Program-made: the position numbers and the translations under genes
From: Pseudomonas entomophila
GTDB taxonomy: Bacteria > Pseudomonadota > Gammaproteobacteria > Pseudomonadales > Pseudomonadaceae
Assembly: GCF_023277925.1 (NCBI RefSeq)
Contig: NZ_CP063832.1
Span: 1,335,001 to 1,399,000 of the forward strand
Length of the DNA stretch: 64,000 bases
Direction: 5' to 3'
Shown: positions 37,456 to 47,823 of the stretch, in pieces
How positions within the stretch are numbered: the first letter of the stretch is position 1
How the letters are laid out: every line of letters begins with the position of its first letter
The notes under the pieces: model-generated
Told to the model about the DNA's origin: nothing
The model's input: the letters and a program-made list of their open reading frames with translations, nothing else
Database searches by the model: none

Positions 37456-38319
37456 CTATTGTTGTTTGCCCGCCGTGTAGCCGACGAACTCGTTATGTAG
37501 AGCGGCAGTTGCTTCCAAGCGTCTTTCAACATCCGGTCCGAGCTTTTTGCAGACCTCGTTGACCATCAGGTGCACCCACGACAGCATCGTCGCGGTGGAT
37601 TCCCAGAACAGGTTGAATTCGCTGGGGATGCGGAACACCTCGTCGGCGTTGGCATCGGCCCAGTCACAGAAGGTGTCGGTGACCAGCGTCACCGGGATAC
37701 CCCGCGCGCGCGCCTTCTGGCACAGCTGCAAGGCGTGGCGCGAGTAGCGGCGCGCCTCGAACACCACCAGCGCGCACTGCTCCGGGCGGCCCAGCAGCAC
37801 TTCGCCGAAATGCCCGGCGCTGCCGTCGACCAGTTGCACCCCGTCGCGCAGGTACTGCAGCAGGTGGCTCATGCACATGGCGATGCCGCGTTCGGTCTGG
37901 AACCCGGCGATGAACACCCGGGGCTTGTCGGCCAGACGCTGGGCGACCTGCTGCCAGGCTTCGCCGCGGCTGTACTCATGCACGCGCACCAGCGCGGCCA
38001 TCTCCAGCTCCAGGCTGCCAGAGCGCTGGTCGTCCTCGGGTTGCTGGCGGAACTCCTGCAGGCGATCGCCCACCAGCCAGGGGCCGTCGCCCAAGTCATT
38101 CTGCAGGTCCTGCTTGAGCGCCTTGAGGTGGGCGTAGCCGAGGGAACGGCAGAACCGTCCGACGCTCGATTCGCTCACGCCCAGCTTGCCGGCGATGCTC
38201 GCCGAGGTCTGGAACGGCAGCTCGTGGAGGTTGGCGAGCATGTAGCTGGCGATCTGGCGGCCCGAAGCGGCTGCGGTGTGCAGGCTGCTTTCCAGGCGTT
38301 GCTTGATCGATTGGCTCAT
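37456..38319 (-). CDS. RpiR/MurR-family regulator of the D-lysine locus
   Basis: 287 aa from the ATG at 38319. The N-terminal helix-turn-helix (ASIAGKLGVSESSVGRFC near residues 41-58) and the SIS domain (about 105-240; RVFIAGFQTERG) show the RpiR fold. It lies between the transporter operon, 27 bp upstream on the same strand, and divergent dpkA. It likely binds the repeats in the 38320-38462 region. SIS domains usually bind phosphosugars; here a lysine-derived ligand is expected from context. Confidence 0.88.
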   Translation of the reverse strand: MSQSIKQRLESSLHTAAASGRQIASYMLANLHELPFQTSASIAGKLGVSESSVGRFCRSLGYAHLKALKQDLQNDLGDGPWLVGDRLQEFRQQPEDDQRSGSLELEMAALVRVHEYSRGEAWQQVAQRLADKPRVFIAGFQTERGIAMCMSHLLQYLRDGVQLVDGSAGHFGEVLLGRPEQCALVVFEARRYSRHALQLCQKARARGIPVTLVTDTFCDWADANADEVFRIPSEFNLFWESTATMLSWVHLMVNEVCKKLGPDVERRLEATAALHNEFVGYTAGKQQ

Positions 38320-38366
38320 GGGCGGCTCCGGCTGATTTCTGGCGTGAGAGAGAAAATGGATGTTTT

Positions 38367-38401
38367 CTGTCATTAAGTCAATATTTGACAGATTGCTGTC
38401 A
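38367..38401. promoter_or_regulatory. candidate RpiR operator: CTGTCA repeats
   Basis: CTGTCA at 38367-38372, TGACAG at 38386-38391 (inverted) and CTGTCA at 38396-38401 (direct) stand in the AT-rich gap between the regulator and dpkA. The spacing of one dyad plus one extra half-site suits an operator bound by a dimer pair. Confidence 0.5.
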
Positions 38402-38462
38402 TTGGCGGGAAAGTCTGTGTCGTTGCGCTGTAGCTATTCCAATTCCAAGAAAGGAGCTTCAG

Positions 38463-39488
38463 ATGTCCTCACCGTCCACCGGCCCTGTCGTGCGCATAGC
38501 CTTCAACGAATTGCAGGCGTTGTTGCAGTCGATTTTCGAGCGTCATGGTTGCAGCGCGGCGGTGGCCGCCGTGCTTGCCCACAACTGCGCCAGCGCCCAG
38601 CGCGATGGGGCTCACAGTCATGGCGTGTTCCGTATTCCCGGCTATGTCTCGACCTTGGCCAGCGGTTGGGTCGATGGGCGTGCCGAGCCGCAGGTGACCG
38701 ACCTGGCACCCGGCTATGTGCGGGTCGATGCCAAGGGTGGCTTCGCCCAGCCGGCGCTGGCGGCGGCCCGGCCGCTGCTGGTGGAGAAGGCCCGGGCGGC
38801 GGGCATTGCGGTGCTGGCGATCCACAATTCCCACCATTTTGCCGCGCTGTGGCCGGATGTCGAACCTTTCGCCGACGAAGGCCTGGTGGCCCTGAGCGTG
38901 GTCAACAGCATGACCTGCGTGGTGCCCCATGGGGCGCGCAAGCCGCTGTTCGGTACCAACCCCATTGCCTTTGCCGCGCCGTGCGCTGGGCATGACCCGA
39001 TCGTCTTCGACATGGCCACCAGCGCCATGGCCCATGGCGATGTGCAGATCGCCGCCCGTGCTGGCGAGCAACTACCGCCAGGCATCGGCGTGGATGCCGC
39101 CGGCCAGCCGACCACCGACCCCAAGGCGATACTCGAGGGCGGGGCGCTGCTGCCGTTCGGCGGGCACAAGGGCTCGGCGCTGTCGATGATGGTTGAGTTG
39201 CTGGCGGCGGCGCTGACCGGGGGCAATTTCTCTTGGGAGTTCGATTGGTCGGGGCATCCGGGGGCGAAGACGCCGTGGACCGGGCAGTTGATTATCGTGA
39301 TTGACCCGAGCAAGGCCGAGGGGGCACGGTTTGCCCAGCGCAGCCGCGAGCTGGTGGAGCAGATGCAGGCGGCAGGGTTGGCGCGCATGCCTGGGGAGCG
39401 GCGCTATCGGGAGCGTGAGGTGGCTGGGCGGGAAGGGGTGGCGTTGGGGGAGCGGGAGTGGGTGGAGTTGAAGGTGCTGGCGGGGTGA
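38463..39488 (+). CDS. dpkA: delta1-piperideine-2-carboxylate reductase
   Basis: 341 aa malate/L-lactate dehydrogenase-type (Ldh2) NADPH oxidoreductase. It matches, from memory, the P. putida DpkA sequence over long stretches (NCASAQRDGAHSHGVFR, HNSHHFAALWPDVEPFA), with the family GAHSHG motif near residue 50. The enzyme turns piperideine-2-carboxylate into L-pipecolate in D-lysine breakdown, and also reduces pyrroline-2-carboxylate. AAAGGAG stands eight bases before the ATG. Divergent from the RpiR gene. Confidence 0.94.
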   Translation: MSSPSTGPVVRIAFNELQALLQSIFERHGCSAAVAAVLAHNCASAQRDGAHSHGVFRIPGYVSTLASGWVDGRAEPQVTDLAPGYVRVDAKGGFAQPALAAARPLLVEKARAAGIAVLAIHNSHHFAALWPDVEPFADEGLVALSVVNSMTCVVPHGARKPLFGTNPIAFAAPCAGHDPIVFDMATSAMAHGDVQIAARAGEQLPPGIGVDAAGQPTTDPKAILEGGALLPFGGHKGSALSMMVELLAAALTGGNFSWEFDWSGHPGAKTPWTGQLIIVIDPSKAEGARFAQRSRELVEQMQAAGLARMPGERRYREREVAGREGVALGEREWVELKVLAG

Positions 39489-39542
39489 GTTTGGACTGAT
39501 GGGGGCCTCCAGGCGCTAGACGCAGTAGTTGCATCGCCTATC

Positions 39543-39678
39543 AGATCGAGCGCCGCCCGCGCGGCGCATGGTTTGAGCCGGGCGGGGCGGTCACCGGTAC
39601 TCTTCCAGACATAACTGGCCCGAAATAAACGTAGGAGCGGATTCATCCGCGATGCGCCGCGCGGGCGGCGCTCGATCT
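39543..39678. repeat. 27-bp perfect inverted repeat flanking a REP unit
   Basis: AGATCGAGCGCCGCCCGCGC (39543) recurs as its exact complement ending at 39678; the arms are 27 bp with 82 bp between. The right arm continues from a REP unit (GTAGGAGCGGATTCATCCGC at 39632). It lies between dpkA and the aminotransferase gene. Confidence 0.75.
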
Positions 39679-39837
39679 GGAGGGCGCCACAAGGCTCCCG
39701 TCGAACCCCTTGAAACCCAGCGCCTTTGCACCCCTGCATCGACCGCTTGCGCACCGGTGATGTTCCTGACGCCTGACTGCAGGTATCCTCGCCAGAGCCT
39801 TCCCTGAACTGTCCTGATTTCCAAGGAGCTGCACGCT

Positions 39838-41034
39838 GTGTTCAAACATGTCGATGCCTATGCCGGCGACCCGATCCTCTCGCTGATGGAAACTTTCAAG
39901 GCCGACCCGCGCGCCGACAAGGTCAACCTGAGTATCGGCCTGTACTACGATGAAGCCGGCGTGGTGCCGCAGCTGGCGGCGGTGGGCGCGGTGGAAAAAC
40001 GCCTGGCCGGCCAGCCCCACGAAGCCTCGCTGTACCTGCCGATGGAAGGCCTGGCCGCCTACCGCCAGGCGATCCAGAGCCTGCTGTTCGGCGCCGACCA
40101 CCCAGCCGTCACCGACGGTCGTGTGGCCACGGTGCAGACCGTGGGCGGCTCTGGTGCGCTGAAAGTCGGCGCCGATTTCCTCAAGCGCTATTTCCCTGGC
40201 TCCGAAGTCTGGGTGAGCAACCCGACCTGGGACAACCACCGGGCGATCTTCGAAGGCGCGGGTTTCAAGGTGCACACCTACCCGTACTTCGACCAGGCCA
40301 CCCGTGGCGTGGACTTCGCCGGCATGCTCGGCGCCCTGCAAACCTTGCCGGCCAACAGCATCGTCCTGCTGCACCCGTGCTGCCACAACCCCACCGGTGC
40401 CGACCTCACTACGCAGCAGTGGCAGCAGGTGGTCGAGGTGGTCAAGGCGCGCCAGCTGATCCCGTTCCTCGACATCGCCTACCAGGGCTTCGGCGAAGGC
40501 CTGGTGGAGGATGCCTTCGCCATCCGCGAGATGGCCCGTGCCGGTGTACCCTGCCTGGTCAGCAACTCGTTCTCGAAGATCTTCTCGCTGTACGGCGAGC
40601 GGGTAGGGGGCCTGTCGGTGGTCTGCGACGACGCCGCCACCGCCGTCAGCGTGCTGGGCCAGCTCAAGGCCACCGTGCGTCGCAACTACTCCAGCCCGCC
40701 CGCGTTCGGTGCGCAGCTGGTGGCCGGCGTGCTCGGCGAGGCTGGCTTGAACGCCCAGTGGGAGGCGGAGGTCGAGGTGATGCGCAAGCGCATTCTCGAG
40801 ATGCGCCAAGGCCTGGTCGATCTGCTCGGCGAACTGCTGCCGGGCCAGGACTTCCAGTTCTTCCTGCGCCAGCGCGGCATGTTCAGCTACACCGGCTTCA
40901 ACGTCGAGCAGGTACGCCGCCTGCGTGACGAGTTCGGCGTGTACCTGATCGACAGTGGCCGCATGTGCATGTCCGGCCTGCGCCCGGCCAACCTGCGCCA
41001 GGTGGCCGAAGCGTTCGCCGCTGTGCAGCAGTAA
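39838..41034 (+). CDS. amaC: aromatic/D-lysine aminotransferase (AmaC type)
   Basis: 398 aa class I PLP aminotransferase of the TyrB/AspC type. The PLP lysine is Lys247 ([17 protein letters not shown]); the aspartate for the pyridine nitrogen is in [11 protein letters not shown], and the C-terminal Arg in [12 protein letters not shown] start, with AAGGAG nine bases upstream. In KT2440 the gene next to dpkA in this place is reported to take D-lysine; the family also covers tyrosine aminotransferases, so both activities are possible. Confidence 0.85.
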   Translation: MFKHVDAYAGDPILSLMETFKADPRADKVNLSIGLYYDEAGVVPQLAAVGAVEKRLAGQPHEASLYLPMEGLAAYRQAIQSLLFGADHPAVTDGRVATVQTVGGSGALKVGADFLKRYFPGSEVWVSNPTWDNHRAIFEGAGFKVHTYPYFDQATRGVDFAGMLGALQTLPANSIVLLHPCCHNPTGADLTTQQWQQVVEVVKARQLIPFLDIAYQGFGEGLVEDAFAIREMARAGVPCLVSNSFSKIFSLYGERVGGLSVVCDDAATAVSVLGQLKATVRRNYSSPPAFGAQLVAGVLGEAGLNAQWEAEVEVMRKRILEMRQGLVDLLGELLPGQDFQFFLRQRGMFSYTGFNVEQVRRLRDEFGVYLIDSGRMCMSGLRPANLRQVAEAFAAVQQ

Positions 41035-41041
41035 CCCCCCT

Positions 41042-41097
41042 GTTCGCTGGCAAGCCGGTTCCTACGGACCTCTGTAGGAACCGGCTTGCCAGCGAAC
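41042..41097. repeat. 24-bp perfect inverted repeat (REP pair)
   Basis: GTTCGCTGGCAAGCCGGTTC at 41042 is repeated as its exact complement ending at 41097, with 8 bases between, right after the aminotransferase stop. The hairpin may also end transcription. Confidence 0.8.
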
Positions 41098-41275
41098 CAG
41101 GCTGCCTGCGTTCTTCCCTTCTTGTAAAGACAAGTGCAACCGTCTCTCGGGCGGGGCTTCCCCAAGTGCAACCTTTGCATGCACAATCGCGCCCCTCTTC
41201 CCCGGTTGAGTTGGGCGAATCGTCTAGTTCGCCATTCTCAGCCTGTTGCAGTCTTGCGAGTGGAGCTTCACCCGG

Positions 41276-42556
41276 ATGAATGAGCAGGCCCCAAGCGTTG
41301 AACAACGCTTTGTAGAATCGACCCCCGCCACCCTCGGCAGCTGGTCGCGTCACGACACCACCTGGATGCTGGGCCTGTTCGGCACGGCCATCGGCGCCGG
41401 AACCCTGTTCCTGCCCATCAACGCCGGCCTTGGCGGTTTCTGGCCGTTGCTGGTCCTGGCCGTGCTGGCCTTCCCCATGACCTACTTCGCCCACCGCGGG
41501 CTGACCCGCTTCGTGCTCTCCGGCCGTAATGGCGGTGACATCACCGAAGTGGTCGAAGAGCACTTCGGGATCAAGGCCGGCGCGTTGATCACCGTGCTGT
41601 ACTTCTTTGCCATCTTCCCGATCCTGCTGATCTACAGCGTGGCCCTGACCAACACTGTCAGCAGCTTCCTGGAGCACCAGTTGCACATCGCGCCGCCGCC
41701 GCGGGCGATCCTCTCGTTCGTGCTGATTCTCGGCCTGCTGGCCATCGTGCGCTGCGGCGAGCAGGCCACGGTCAAGGTCATGAGCCTGCTGGTGTACCCG
41801 TTCATTGTCGCCCTGGCGATGCTGGCCCTGTACCTGGTGCCGCACTGGACCGGCGGCATCCTCGACACCGCCGCGCAAGTGCCGTCGGGCTCGGCGTTCC
41901 TGCACACCGTGTGGCTGGCCATTCCGGTGATGGTGTTCTCGTTCAACCACTCGCCGATCATCTCGGCCTTCGCCGTCGACCAGAAGCGCCGCTACGGCGA
42001 CCACGCCGACGAGCGCAGCGGCCAGATCCTGCGCCGCGCCCACCTGCTGATGGTGCTGATGGTGCTGTTCTTCGTGTTCAGCTGCGTGCTGACCCTGAGC
42101 AGCGCCCAGCTGGCCGAAGCCAAGGCGCAGAACCTGTCGATCCTGTCGTACCTGGCCAACCACTTCGAGCAGCCGGCCATCGCCTTCGCCGCGCCCTTGA
42201 TCGCTTTCATCGCCATCGCCAAGTCGTTCCTGGGCCACTACATCGGTGCCAGCGAAGGCCTCAAGGGCATGATCGTCAAGGCCGGCATGCGCCCGGGCGC
42301 CAAGACCCTGGACCGCGTGGTCGCCGCGCTGATGCTGGTGGTGTGCTGGATCGTCGCCACCCTCAACCCGAGCATCCTGGGCATGATCGAATCGCTGGGT
42401 GGCCCGATCATCGCCGTGCTGCTGTTCCTGATGCCGATGTACGCCATCCGTCGCGTACCGTCGATGCGCAAGTACAGCGGCGCGCTGTCCAACGTGTTCG
42501 TGGTGGTCGTCGGCCTGGTGGCCCTGACCTCGGTGGTGTACGGCCTGCTGGCCTGA
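41276..42556 (+). CDS. HAAAP-family amino acid permease (SdaC-like)
   Basis: 426 aa from the ATG at 41276; a TTG-started longer frame has no better ribosome site. About eleven membrane segments. The first contains GLFGTAIGAGTLFLPINAG, typical of the hydroxy/aromatic amino acid permease family. SdaC takes serine with protons; here it follows the amaC gene, so an amino acid of that pathway is possible. A strong terminator follows, so it is the last gene of this group. Confidence 0.88.
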   Translation: MNEQAPSVEQRFVESTPATLGSWSRHDTTWMLGLFGTAIGAGTLFLPINAGLGGFWPLLVLAVLAFPMTYFAHRGLTRFVLSGRNGGDITEVVEEHFGIKAGALITVLYFFAIFPILLIYSVALTNTVSSFLEHQLHIAPPPRAILSFVLILGLLAIVRCGEQATVKVMSLLVYPFIVALAMLALYLVPHWTGGILDTAAQVPSGSAFLHTVWLAIPVMVFSFNHSPIISAFAVDQKRRYGDHADERSGQILRRAHLLMVLMVLFFVFSCVLTLSSAQLAEAKAQNLSILSYLANHFEQPAIAFAAPLIAFIAIAKSFLGHYIGASEGLKGMIVKAGMRPGAKTLDRVVAALMLVVCWIVATLNPSILGMIESLGGPIIAVLLFLMPMYAIRRVPSMRKYSGALSNVFVVVVGLVALTSVVYGLLA

Positions 42557-42575
42557 TTCACGCCCGAGCGAAACC

Positions 42576-42613
42576 AATGCCCGGGGCGGTTGTCGCCACC
42601 CGGGCATTTTTTT
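42576..42613 (+). terminator. rho-independent terminator after the permease gene
   Basis: AATGCCCGGG and CCCGGGCATT pair, with a T7 run after them. Confidence 0.9.
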
Positions 42614-42723
42614 GGCCACAAAGATTGTCCGGCAATAGAACAATTTAATGTTTGCTTATAGGCACTTGCCTGGCTTCATGCTTAACTCAGGGTCTTTTTC
42701 AAACCCGCATAAGGATTTCCGCC

Positions 42724-43224
42724 ATGGCTCAAGTGACTCTCAAAGGCAACCCGGTTCAAGTCAAAGGCGAGCTACCCAAGGCTGGCGCCGCGGCGCCGGC
42801 TTTCTCCCTGGTCGCTGGCGACCTGTCCGACAAGTCTCTCAAGGACTTCGTCGGCAAGCGCAAGGTGCTGAACATCTTCCCGAGCGTCGACACCCCGACC
42901 TGCGCCACCTCGGTGCGCAAGTTCAACGCCCAGGCCAATGATGTGGCAAACACCGTAGTACTGTGCATCTCTGCCGACCTGCCGTTCGCCCAGGCGCGCT
43001 TCTGCGGCGCCGAAGGCCTGGAGAACGTGAAGAACCTGTCGACCCTGCGTGGCCGCGAGTTCCTGGAAACCTACGGTGTGGCCATCGCCGACGGCCCGCT
43101 GGCCGGCCTGGCCGCCCGCGCGGTGGTGGTGCTGGACGAAAACGACAAGGTGCTGCACAGCGAGCTGGTCGGCGAAATCGCCGACGAGCCGAACTACGAG
43201 GCGGCATTGGCTGTCTTGAAGTAA
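42724..43224 (+). CDS. tpx: thiol peroxidase Tpx (atypical 2-Cys peroxiredoxin)
   Basis: 166 aa, usual for Tpx. The peroxidatic Cys60 is in the motif [14 protein letters not shown] and the resolving Cys94 in RFCGAEGL, as in E. coli (61/95). It reduces hydrogen peroxide and alkyl peroxides in the cytoplasm or periplasm, with thioredoxin as donor. ATAAGGA stands upstream of the ATG at 42724. Confidence 0.96.
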   Translation: MAQVTLKGNPVQVKGELPKAGAAAPAFSLVAGDLSDKSLKDFVGKRKVLNIFPSVDTPTCATSVRKFNAQANDVANTVVLCISADLPFAQARFCGAEGLENVKNLSTLRGREFLETYGVAIADGPLAGLAARAVVVLDENDKVLHSELVGEIADEPNYEAALAVLK

Positions 43225-43233
43225 GCGGCAGTA

Positions 43234-43258
43234 GTGTTCGCCGGCTTGCCGGCGAACC
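43234..43258. repeat. short REP-like palindrome after tpx
   Basis: GTTCGCCGGC TT GCCGGCGAAC, a short REP half-palindrome, 10 bases after the tpx stop. Confidence 0.6.
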
Positions 43259-43272
43259 AGGTAACACCCGGT

Positions 43273-43305
43273 AACGGCCTGGACAACGTTCCAGGCCGTT
43301 TTCAT
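43273..43305 (+). terminator. rho-independent terminator of tpx
   Basis: AACGGCCTGG / CCAGGCCGTT 10-bp stem with TTTTCATTT after it. Confidence 0.88.
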
Positions 43306-43435
43306 TTAAAGTTCACCGTCTTTTCAACGTCAGCCGAAGGTAAAGCGCGGGTAAAGCCACTTTGCTAAACCGATGCCAGTGCTTATCGTTCAGGCTTTCC
43401 ACGCCGTCTTTCTTTGAACAAGGTTCGTTCGACCC

Positions 43436-44728
43436 ATGCAAGCCTCCAATTCCCGTTCCCTCCGTCGCTGGCTGTTCGGCCTGCTGATCCTGCTGCTGGT
43501 GGCCGTATTGGCCTGGTGGCAGTGGCCCGCGCCGTCGGCCCACCACGAAGCCACGGGCGGCCGTCCGGGCCGGGGCGCGGGGCTGGGCATGGGCGGGCGC
43601 CCGGGCTTTGGCGCCTCCACCGAGGCGGTACCGGTGCGGGTCGAGCCGGTGCGGGTCGGTGACTTCCCGCTGTATTACAAGGCCCTGGGCACCGTCACCG
43701 CGACCAACACGGTCAACGTGCGCAGCCGGGTGGCCGGCGAACTGGTCAAGGTCCACTTCAAGGAGGGCCAGCAGGTCAAGGCTGGCGACCTGCTCGCCGA
43801 AATCGATCCGCGCGCCTACCGCATTGCCCTGCAGCAGGCAGAAGGCACCCTGGCACAGAACCAGGCGCAGTTGAAGAACGCCCAGGTCGAGCTGGCCCGC
43901 TACAAAGGCCTGTACGCCGAAGACAGCATCGCCAAGCAGACCCTCGACACCGCCGAGGCCCAGGTGGGCCAGTTCCAGGGGCTGGTCAAGACCAACCAGG
44001 CGCAGGTCAACGATGCCCGCCTGAACCTCGAGTTCACCCAGATCCGCGCACCGATCAACGGCCGCGTGGGCCTGCGCCAGCTGGACTTGGGCAACCTGGT
44101 GGCGGCCAACGACACCACCGCCCTGGTGGTCATCACCCAGACTGAACCGATCAGCGTCGCCTTCACGCTACCTGAAACCCAACTCGACACCGTGCTCGCC
44201 CGCTACCGCAGCGGCGCCAGCCTGCCGGTCGAAGCCTGGGACCGTGGCGACCAGAAGCTGCAGGCCAGTGGTGTGCTGGGCAGCCTCGACAACCAGATCG
44301 ACACCACCACCGGCACCCTGAAGTTCAAGGGCACCTTCCAGAACAAGGACCACGCCCTGTTCCCCAACCAGTTCGTCAACGTGCGCCTGCTGGCCGACAC
44401 CCTCAAGCAGGTGGTGCTGGCCCCGAGCGCGGCGATCCAGTTCGGCAACGACGGCACCTTCGTCTACGTGGTCAACAATGAAAGCAAGGTCAACATCCGT
44501 AAGCTCAAGGTGGGCGCCAGCGATGGCGAGCACACGGTGATCGTGGAAGGCCTGGCCGCCGGTGACCGCCTGGTGCTGGAAGGCACCGACCGCCTGCGCG
44601 AAGGCACCCAGGTCGAGGTGGTCGAAGACAGCTCGCAAGTGCCGACCACCCCCGGCCAGCACCTGCAAGGGCAGGGTGCGAAAGGTTCGGCTCAGGCCGG
44701 TGAGCCGAGCGACAAGGCGGGCGCATGA
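43436..44728 (+). CDS. muxA: RND efflux periplasmic adaptor MuxA (MdtA-like)
   Basis: 430 aa. An N-terminal membrane anchor (residues 12-28) is followed by a Gly-rich linker, then the membrane-fusion fold: lipoyl halves ([20 protein letters not shown] near 100-120), coiled coil (120-200) and barrel. It bridges the inner-membrane pump to the outer-membrane channel. It is the first gene of muxABC-opmB; the four genes overlap by ATGA each. In P. aeruginosa MuxABC-OpmB exports novobiocin, macrolides and aztreonam. Confidence 0.92.
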   Translation: MQASNSRSLRRWLFGLLILLLVAVLAWWQWPAPSAHHEATGGRPGRGAGLGMGGRPGFGASTEAVPVRVEPVRVGDFPLYYKALGTVTATNTVNVRSRVAGELVKVHFKEGQQVKAGDLLAEIDPRAYRIALQQAEGTLAQNQAQLKNAQVELARYKGLYAEDSIAKQTLDTAEAQVGQFQGLVKTNQAQVNDARLNLEFTQIRAPINGRVGLRQLDLGNLVAANDTTALVVITQTEPISVAFTLPETQLDTVLARYRSGASLPVEAWDRGDQKLQASGVLGSLDNQIDTTTGTLKFKGTFQNKDHALFPNQFVNVRLLADTLKQVVLAPSAAIQFGNDGTFVYVVNNESKVNIRKLKVGASDGEHTVIVEGLAAGDRLVLEGTDRLREGTQVEVVEDSSQVPTTPGQHLQGQGAKGSAQAGEPSDKAGA

Positions 44729-47700
44729 ACCTCTCGCGCCTGTTCATCCTGCGGCCGGTCGCCACCACGCTGAGCATGCTGGCCATCGTCCTGGCCGGCC
44801 TGATCGCCTACAAACTGTTGCCGGTGGCGGCCTTGCCCCAGGTCGACTACCCGACCATCCGCGTCATGACCCTGTACCCCGGCGCCAGCCCACAGGTGAT
44901 GACCAGCGCCGTCACCGCGCCGTTGGAGCGCCAGTTCGGGCAGATGCCGGGCCTCACACAGATGGCCTCGACCAGCTCGGGTGGCGCCTCGGTGCTGACG
45001 CTGCGCTTCAGCCTCGACATGAACATGGATGTTGCCGAGCAGCAGGTGCAGGCCGCGATCAACGCGGCCAGCAACCTGTTGCCCAGTGACCTGCCAGCGC
45101 CACCGGTGTACAACAAGGTCAACCCGGCCGACACCCCGGTACTCACGCTGGCCATCTCGTCGAAAACCATGCCGTTGCCCAAGCTCAACGACCTGGTCGA
45201 TACCCGCGTGGCACAGAAGATCGCCCAGATCAGCGGCGTGGGCATGGTCAGCATCGCCGGTGGCCAGCGCCAGGCGGTGCGGATCAAGGTCAACGTCGAC
45301 GCCCTGGCCGCCAACGGCTTCAACCTGGACGACGTGCGCACCCTGATTGGCGCCTCCAACGTCAACCAGCCCAAGGGCAACTTCGACGGCCCGACCCGAG
45401 TGTCGATGCTCGACGCCAACGACCAGCTGCGCTCGCCCGAGGAATACGCCAACCTCATCCTCAAGTACAACAACGGCGCGCCGCTGCGCCTGAAGGACGT
45501 CGCCGAGATCGTCGATGGCGCCGAGAACGAGCGCCTGGCGGCCTGGGCCAACCAGAACGAGGCGGTGCTGCTGAACATCCAGCGCCAGCCGGGCGCCAAC
45601 GTCATCGAGGTGGTCGACCGGATCAAGGAACTGCTGCCGTCGATCACCGACAACCTGCCGGCGGGCCTGGACGTCAGCGTGCTCACCGACCGCACCCAGA
45701 CCATCCGCGCCGCCGTGCGTGACGTGCAGCACGAGCTGCTGTTCGCCATCGCCCTGGTGGTGATGGTCACCTTCCTGTTCCTGCGCCGCGTTTCCGCCAC
45801 CATCATCCCGTCGATCGCCGTGCCGCTGTCGCTGATCGGCACCTTCGGGGTAATGTACCTGGCCGGGTTCTCGGTCAACAACCTCACCCTGATGGCCCTG
45901 ACCATCGCCACCGGTTTCGTGGTGGACGATGCCATCGTCATGCTGGAGAACATCTCCCGGCACATCGAAGAGGGCGAGACGCCGTTCCAGGCGGCGCTCA
46001 AGGGCGCCCGGCAGATCGGCTTCACCCTGATCTCGCTGACTTTCTCGCTGATCGCGGTGTTGATCCCACTGCTGTTCATGGCCGACGTGGTCGGCCGGCT
46101 GTTCCGCGAATTCGCCATCACCCTGGCGGTGGCGATCCTGATTTCCCTGGTGGTATCGCTGACCCTGACGCCGATGATGTGCGCGCGCCTGCTCAAGCGT
46201 GAACCGAAGGAAGAAGAGCAAGGTCGTTTCTACCGCGCCAGCGGCGCCTGGATCGACTGGCTGATCAAGCACTACGGCAGCGCCCTGACCTGGGTGCTCA
46301 AGCGCCAGCCGCTGACGCTACTGGTGGCAGTGGCCACCCTGGCGCTGACCGTGGTGCTTTACCTGATGGTGCCCAAGGGCTTTTTCCCGGCCCAGGACAC
46401 CGGCGTGATCCAGGGCATCTCCGAAGCCCCGCAGTCCACCTCATTCGCCGCCATGAGCGAGCGCCAGCAGTCCCTGGCCAGCGTGATTCTCAAGGATCCG
46501 GCGGTGCAGAGCCTGTCCTCGTACATCGGCGTGGACGGCGACAACGCCACCCTCAACAGTGGCCGCCTGCTGATCAACCTCAAGCCCCACGGCGAGCGCG
46601 ACGTCACCGCCGCCCAGGTCATCAGCCGCCTGCAACCGCAGCTCGACACGCTGGTGGGTATCCGCCTGTTCATGCAGCCGGTGCAGGACCTGAGCATCGA
46701 GGACCGGGTCAGCCGCACCCAGTACCAGTTCAGCCTCAGTTCGCCGGACGCCGAACTGCTCGCGCAATGGAGCGGCAAGCTGGTCCAGGCCCTGCAGCAG
46801 CGCCCCGAGCTGCGCGACGTGGCCAGCGACCTGCAGGACAAGGGCCTGCAGGTGTACCTGCTGATCGACCGCGACATGGCCAGCCGCCTGGGGATCAACG
46901 TCTCGCAGATCACCAGCGCGCTGTACGACGCTTTCGGCCAGCGGCAGATCTCGACCATCTACACCCAGGCCAGCCAGTACCGCGTGGTGTTGCAGTCGCA
47001 GACCGCCGCCAGCCTGGGCCCGCAGGCGCTGGAGTCGATCCACGTCAAGGCTGCAGACGGCGGCCAGGTGCGCCTGTCGGCACTGGCGCGCATCGAGCAG
47101 CGCCAGGCGCAACTGGCCATCTCGCACATCGGCCAGTTCCCGGCGGTGATGATGTCGTTCAACCTGGCCCATGGCGCGTCGCTGGGCGAGGCAGTCAAGG
47201 TGATCGAGCAGGTGCAGCGCGACATCGGCATGCCAATAGGTGTGCAAACCCAGTTCCAGGGCGCCGCAGCGGCGTTCCAGGCTTCGCTGTCGAGCACCTT
47301 GTTGCTGATCCTGGCCGCCGTGGTGACCATGTACATCGTGCTGGGCGTGCTCTACGAGAGCTACATCCACCCGGTGACCATCCTCTCCACGCTGCCGTCG
47401 GCGGCGGTGGGCGCCTTGCTGGCGCTGCTGCTCAGTGGCAATGACCTGGGGATGATCGCCATCATCGGCATCATCCTGCTGATCGGCATCGTCAAGAAGA
47501 ACGCGATCATGATGATCGACTTCGCCCTGGAGGCCGAGCGCCACCAGGGCATGAGCCCGCACGATGCGATCTACCAGGCGGCGCTGCTGCGCTTCCGGCC
47601 GATCCTGATGACCACCCTGGCCGCGCTGTTCGGTGCCGTGCCGCTGATGCTCGCCACCGGTTCCGGCGCCGAGCTGCGCCAGCCGCTGGGCCTGGTGATG

Positions 47701-47823
47701 GTCGGCGGGCTGCTGGTGAGCCAGGTGCTGACCCTGTTCACCACGCCGGTCATCTACCTGTATTTCGACCGCCTGGCGCGCCGTTGGCGCCCAGCCACCG
47801 AGCAACAGCAGGCCGAAGCATGA
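44725..47823 (+). CDS. muxB: RND efflux pump inner-membrane protein MuxB (MdtB-like)
   Basis: 1032 aa with 12 membrane segments. The proton-relay Asp pair lies in [16 protein letters not shown] near residue 405. The N-terminus [20 protein letters not shown] is typical. MuxB and MuxC form a hetero-trimeric pump, as MdtB/MdtC do. The ATG at 44725 overlaps the muxA stop. Confidence 0.94.
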   Translation: MNLSRLFILRPVATTLSMLAIVLAGLIAYKLLPVAALPQVDYPTIRVMTLYPGASPQVMTSAVTAPLERQFGQMPGLTQMASTSSGGASVLTLRFSLDMNMDVAEQQVQAAINAASNLLPSDLPAPPVYNKVNPADTPVLTLAISSKTMPLPKLNDLVDTRVAQKIAQISGVGMVSIAGGQRQAVRIKVNVDALAANGFNLDDVRTLIGASNVNQPKGNFDGPTRVSMLDANDQLRSPEEYANLILKYNNGAPLRLKDVAEIVDGAENERLAAWANQNEAVLLNIQRQPGANVIEVVDRIKELLPSITDNLPAGLDVSVLTDRTQTIRAAVRDVQHELLFAIALVVMVTFLFLRRVSATIIPSIAVPLSLIGTFGVMYLAGFSVNNLTLMALTIATGFVVDDAIVMLENISRHIEEGETPFQAALKGARQIGFTLISLTFSLIAVLIPLLFMADVVGRLFREFAITLAVAILISLVVSLTLTPMMCARLLKREPKEEEQGRFYRASGAWIDWLIKHYGSALTWVLKRQPLTLLVAVATLALTVVLYLMVPKGFFPAQDTGVIQGISEAPQSTSFAAMSERQQSLASVILKDPAVQSLSSYIGVDGDNATLNSGRLLINLKPHGERDVTAAQVISRLQPQLDTLVGIRLFMQPVQDLSIEDRVSRTQYQFSLSSPDAELLAQWSGKLVQALQQRPELRDVASDLQDKGLQVYLLIDRDMASRLGINVSQITSALYDAFGQRQISTIYTQASQYRVVLQSQTAASLGPQALESIHVKAADGGQVRLSALARIEQRQAQLAISHIGQFPAVMMSFNLAHGASLGEAVKVIEQVQRDIGMPIGVQTQFQGAAAAFQASLSSTLLLILAAVVTMYIVLGVLYESYIHPVTILSTLPSAAVGALLALLLSGNDLGMIAIIGIILLIGIVKKNAIMMIDFALEAERHQGMSPHDAIYQAALLRFRPILMTTLAALFGAVPLMLATGSGAELRQPLGLVMVGGLLVSQVLTLFTTPVIYLYFDRLARRWRPATEQQQAEA

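Noticed and set aside
44692..46272. 526-codon minus-strand frame across muxB
   Set aside because: Same reason; the plus-strand RND gene is certain.
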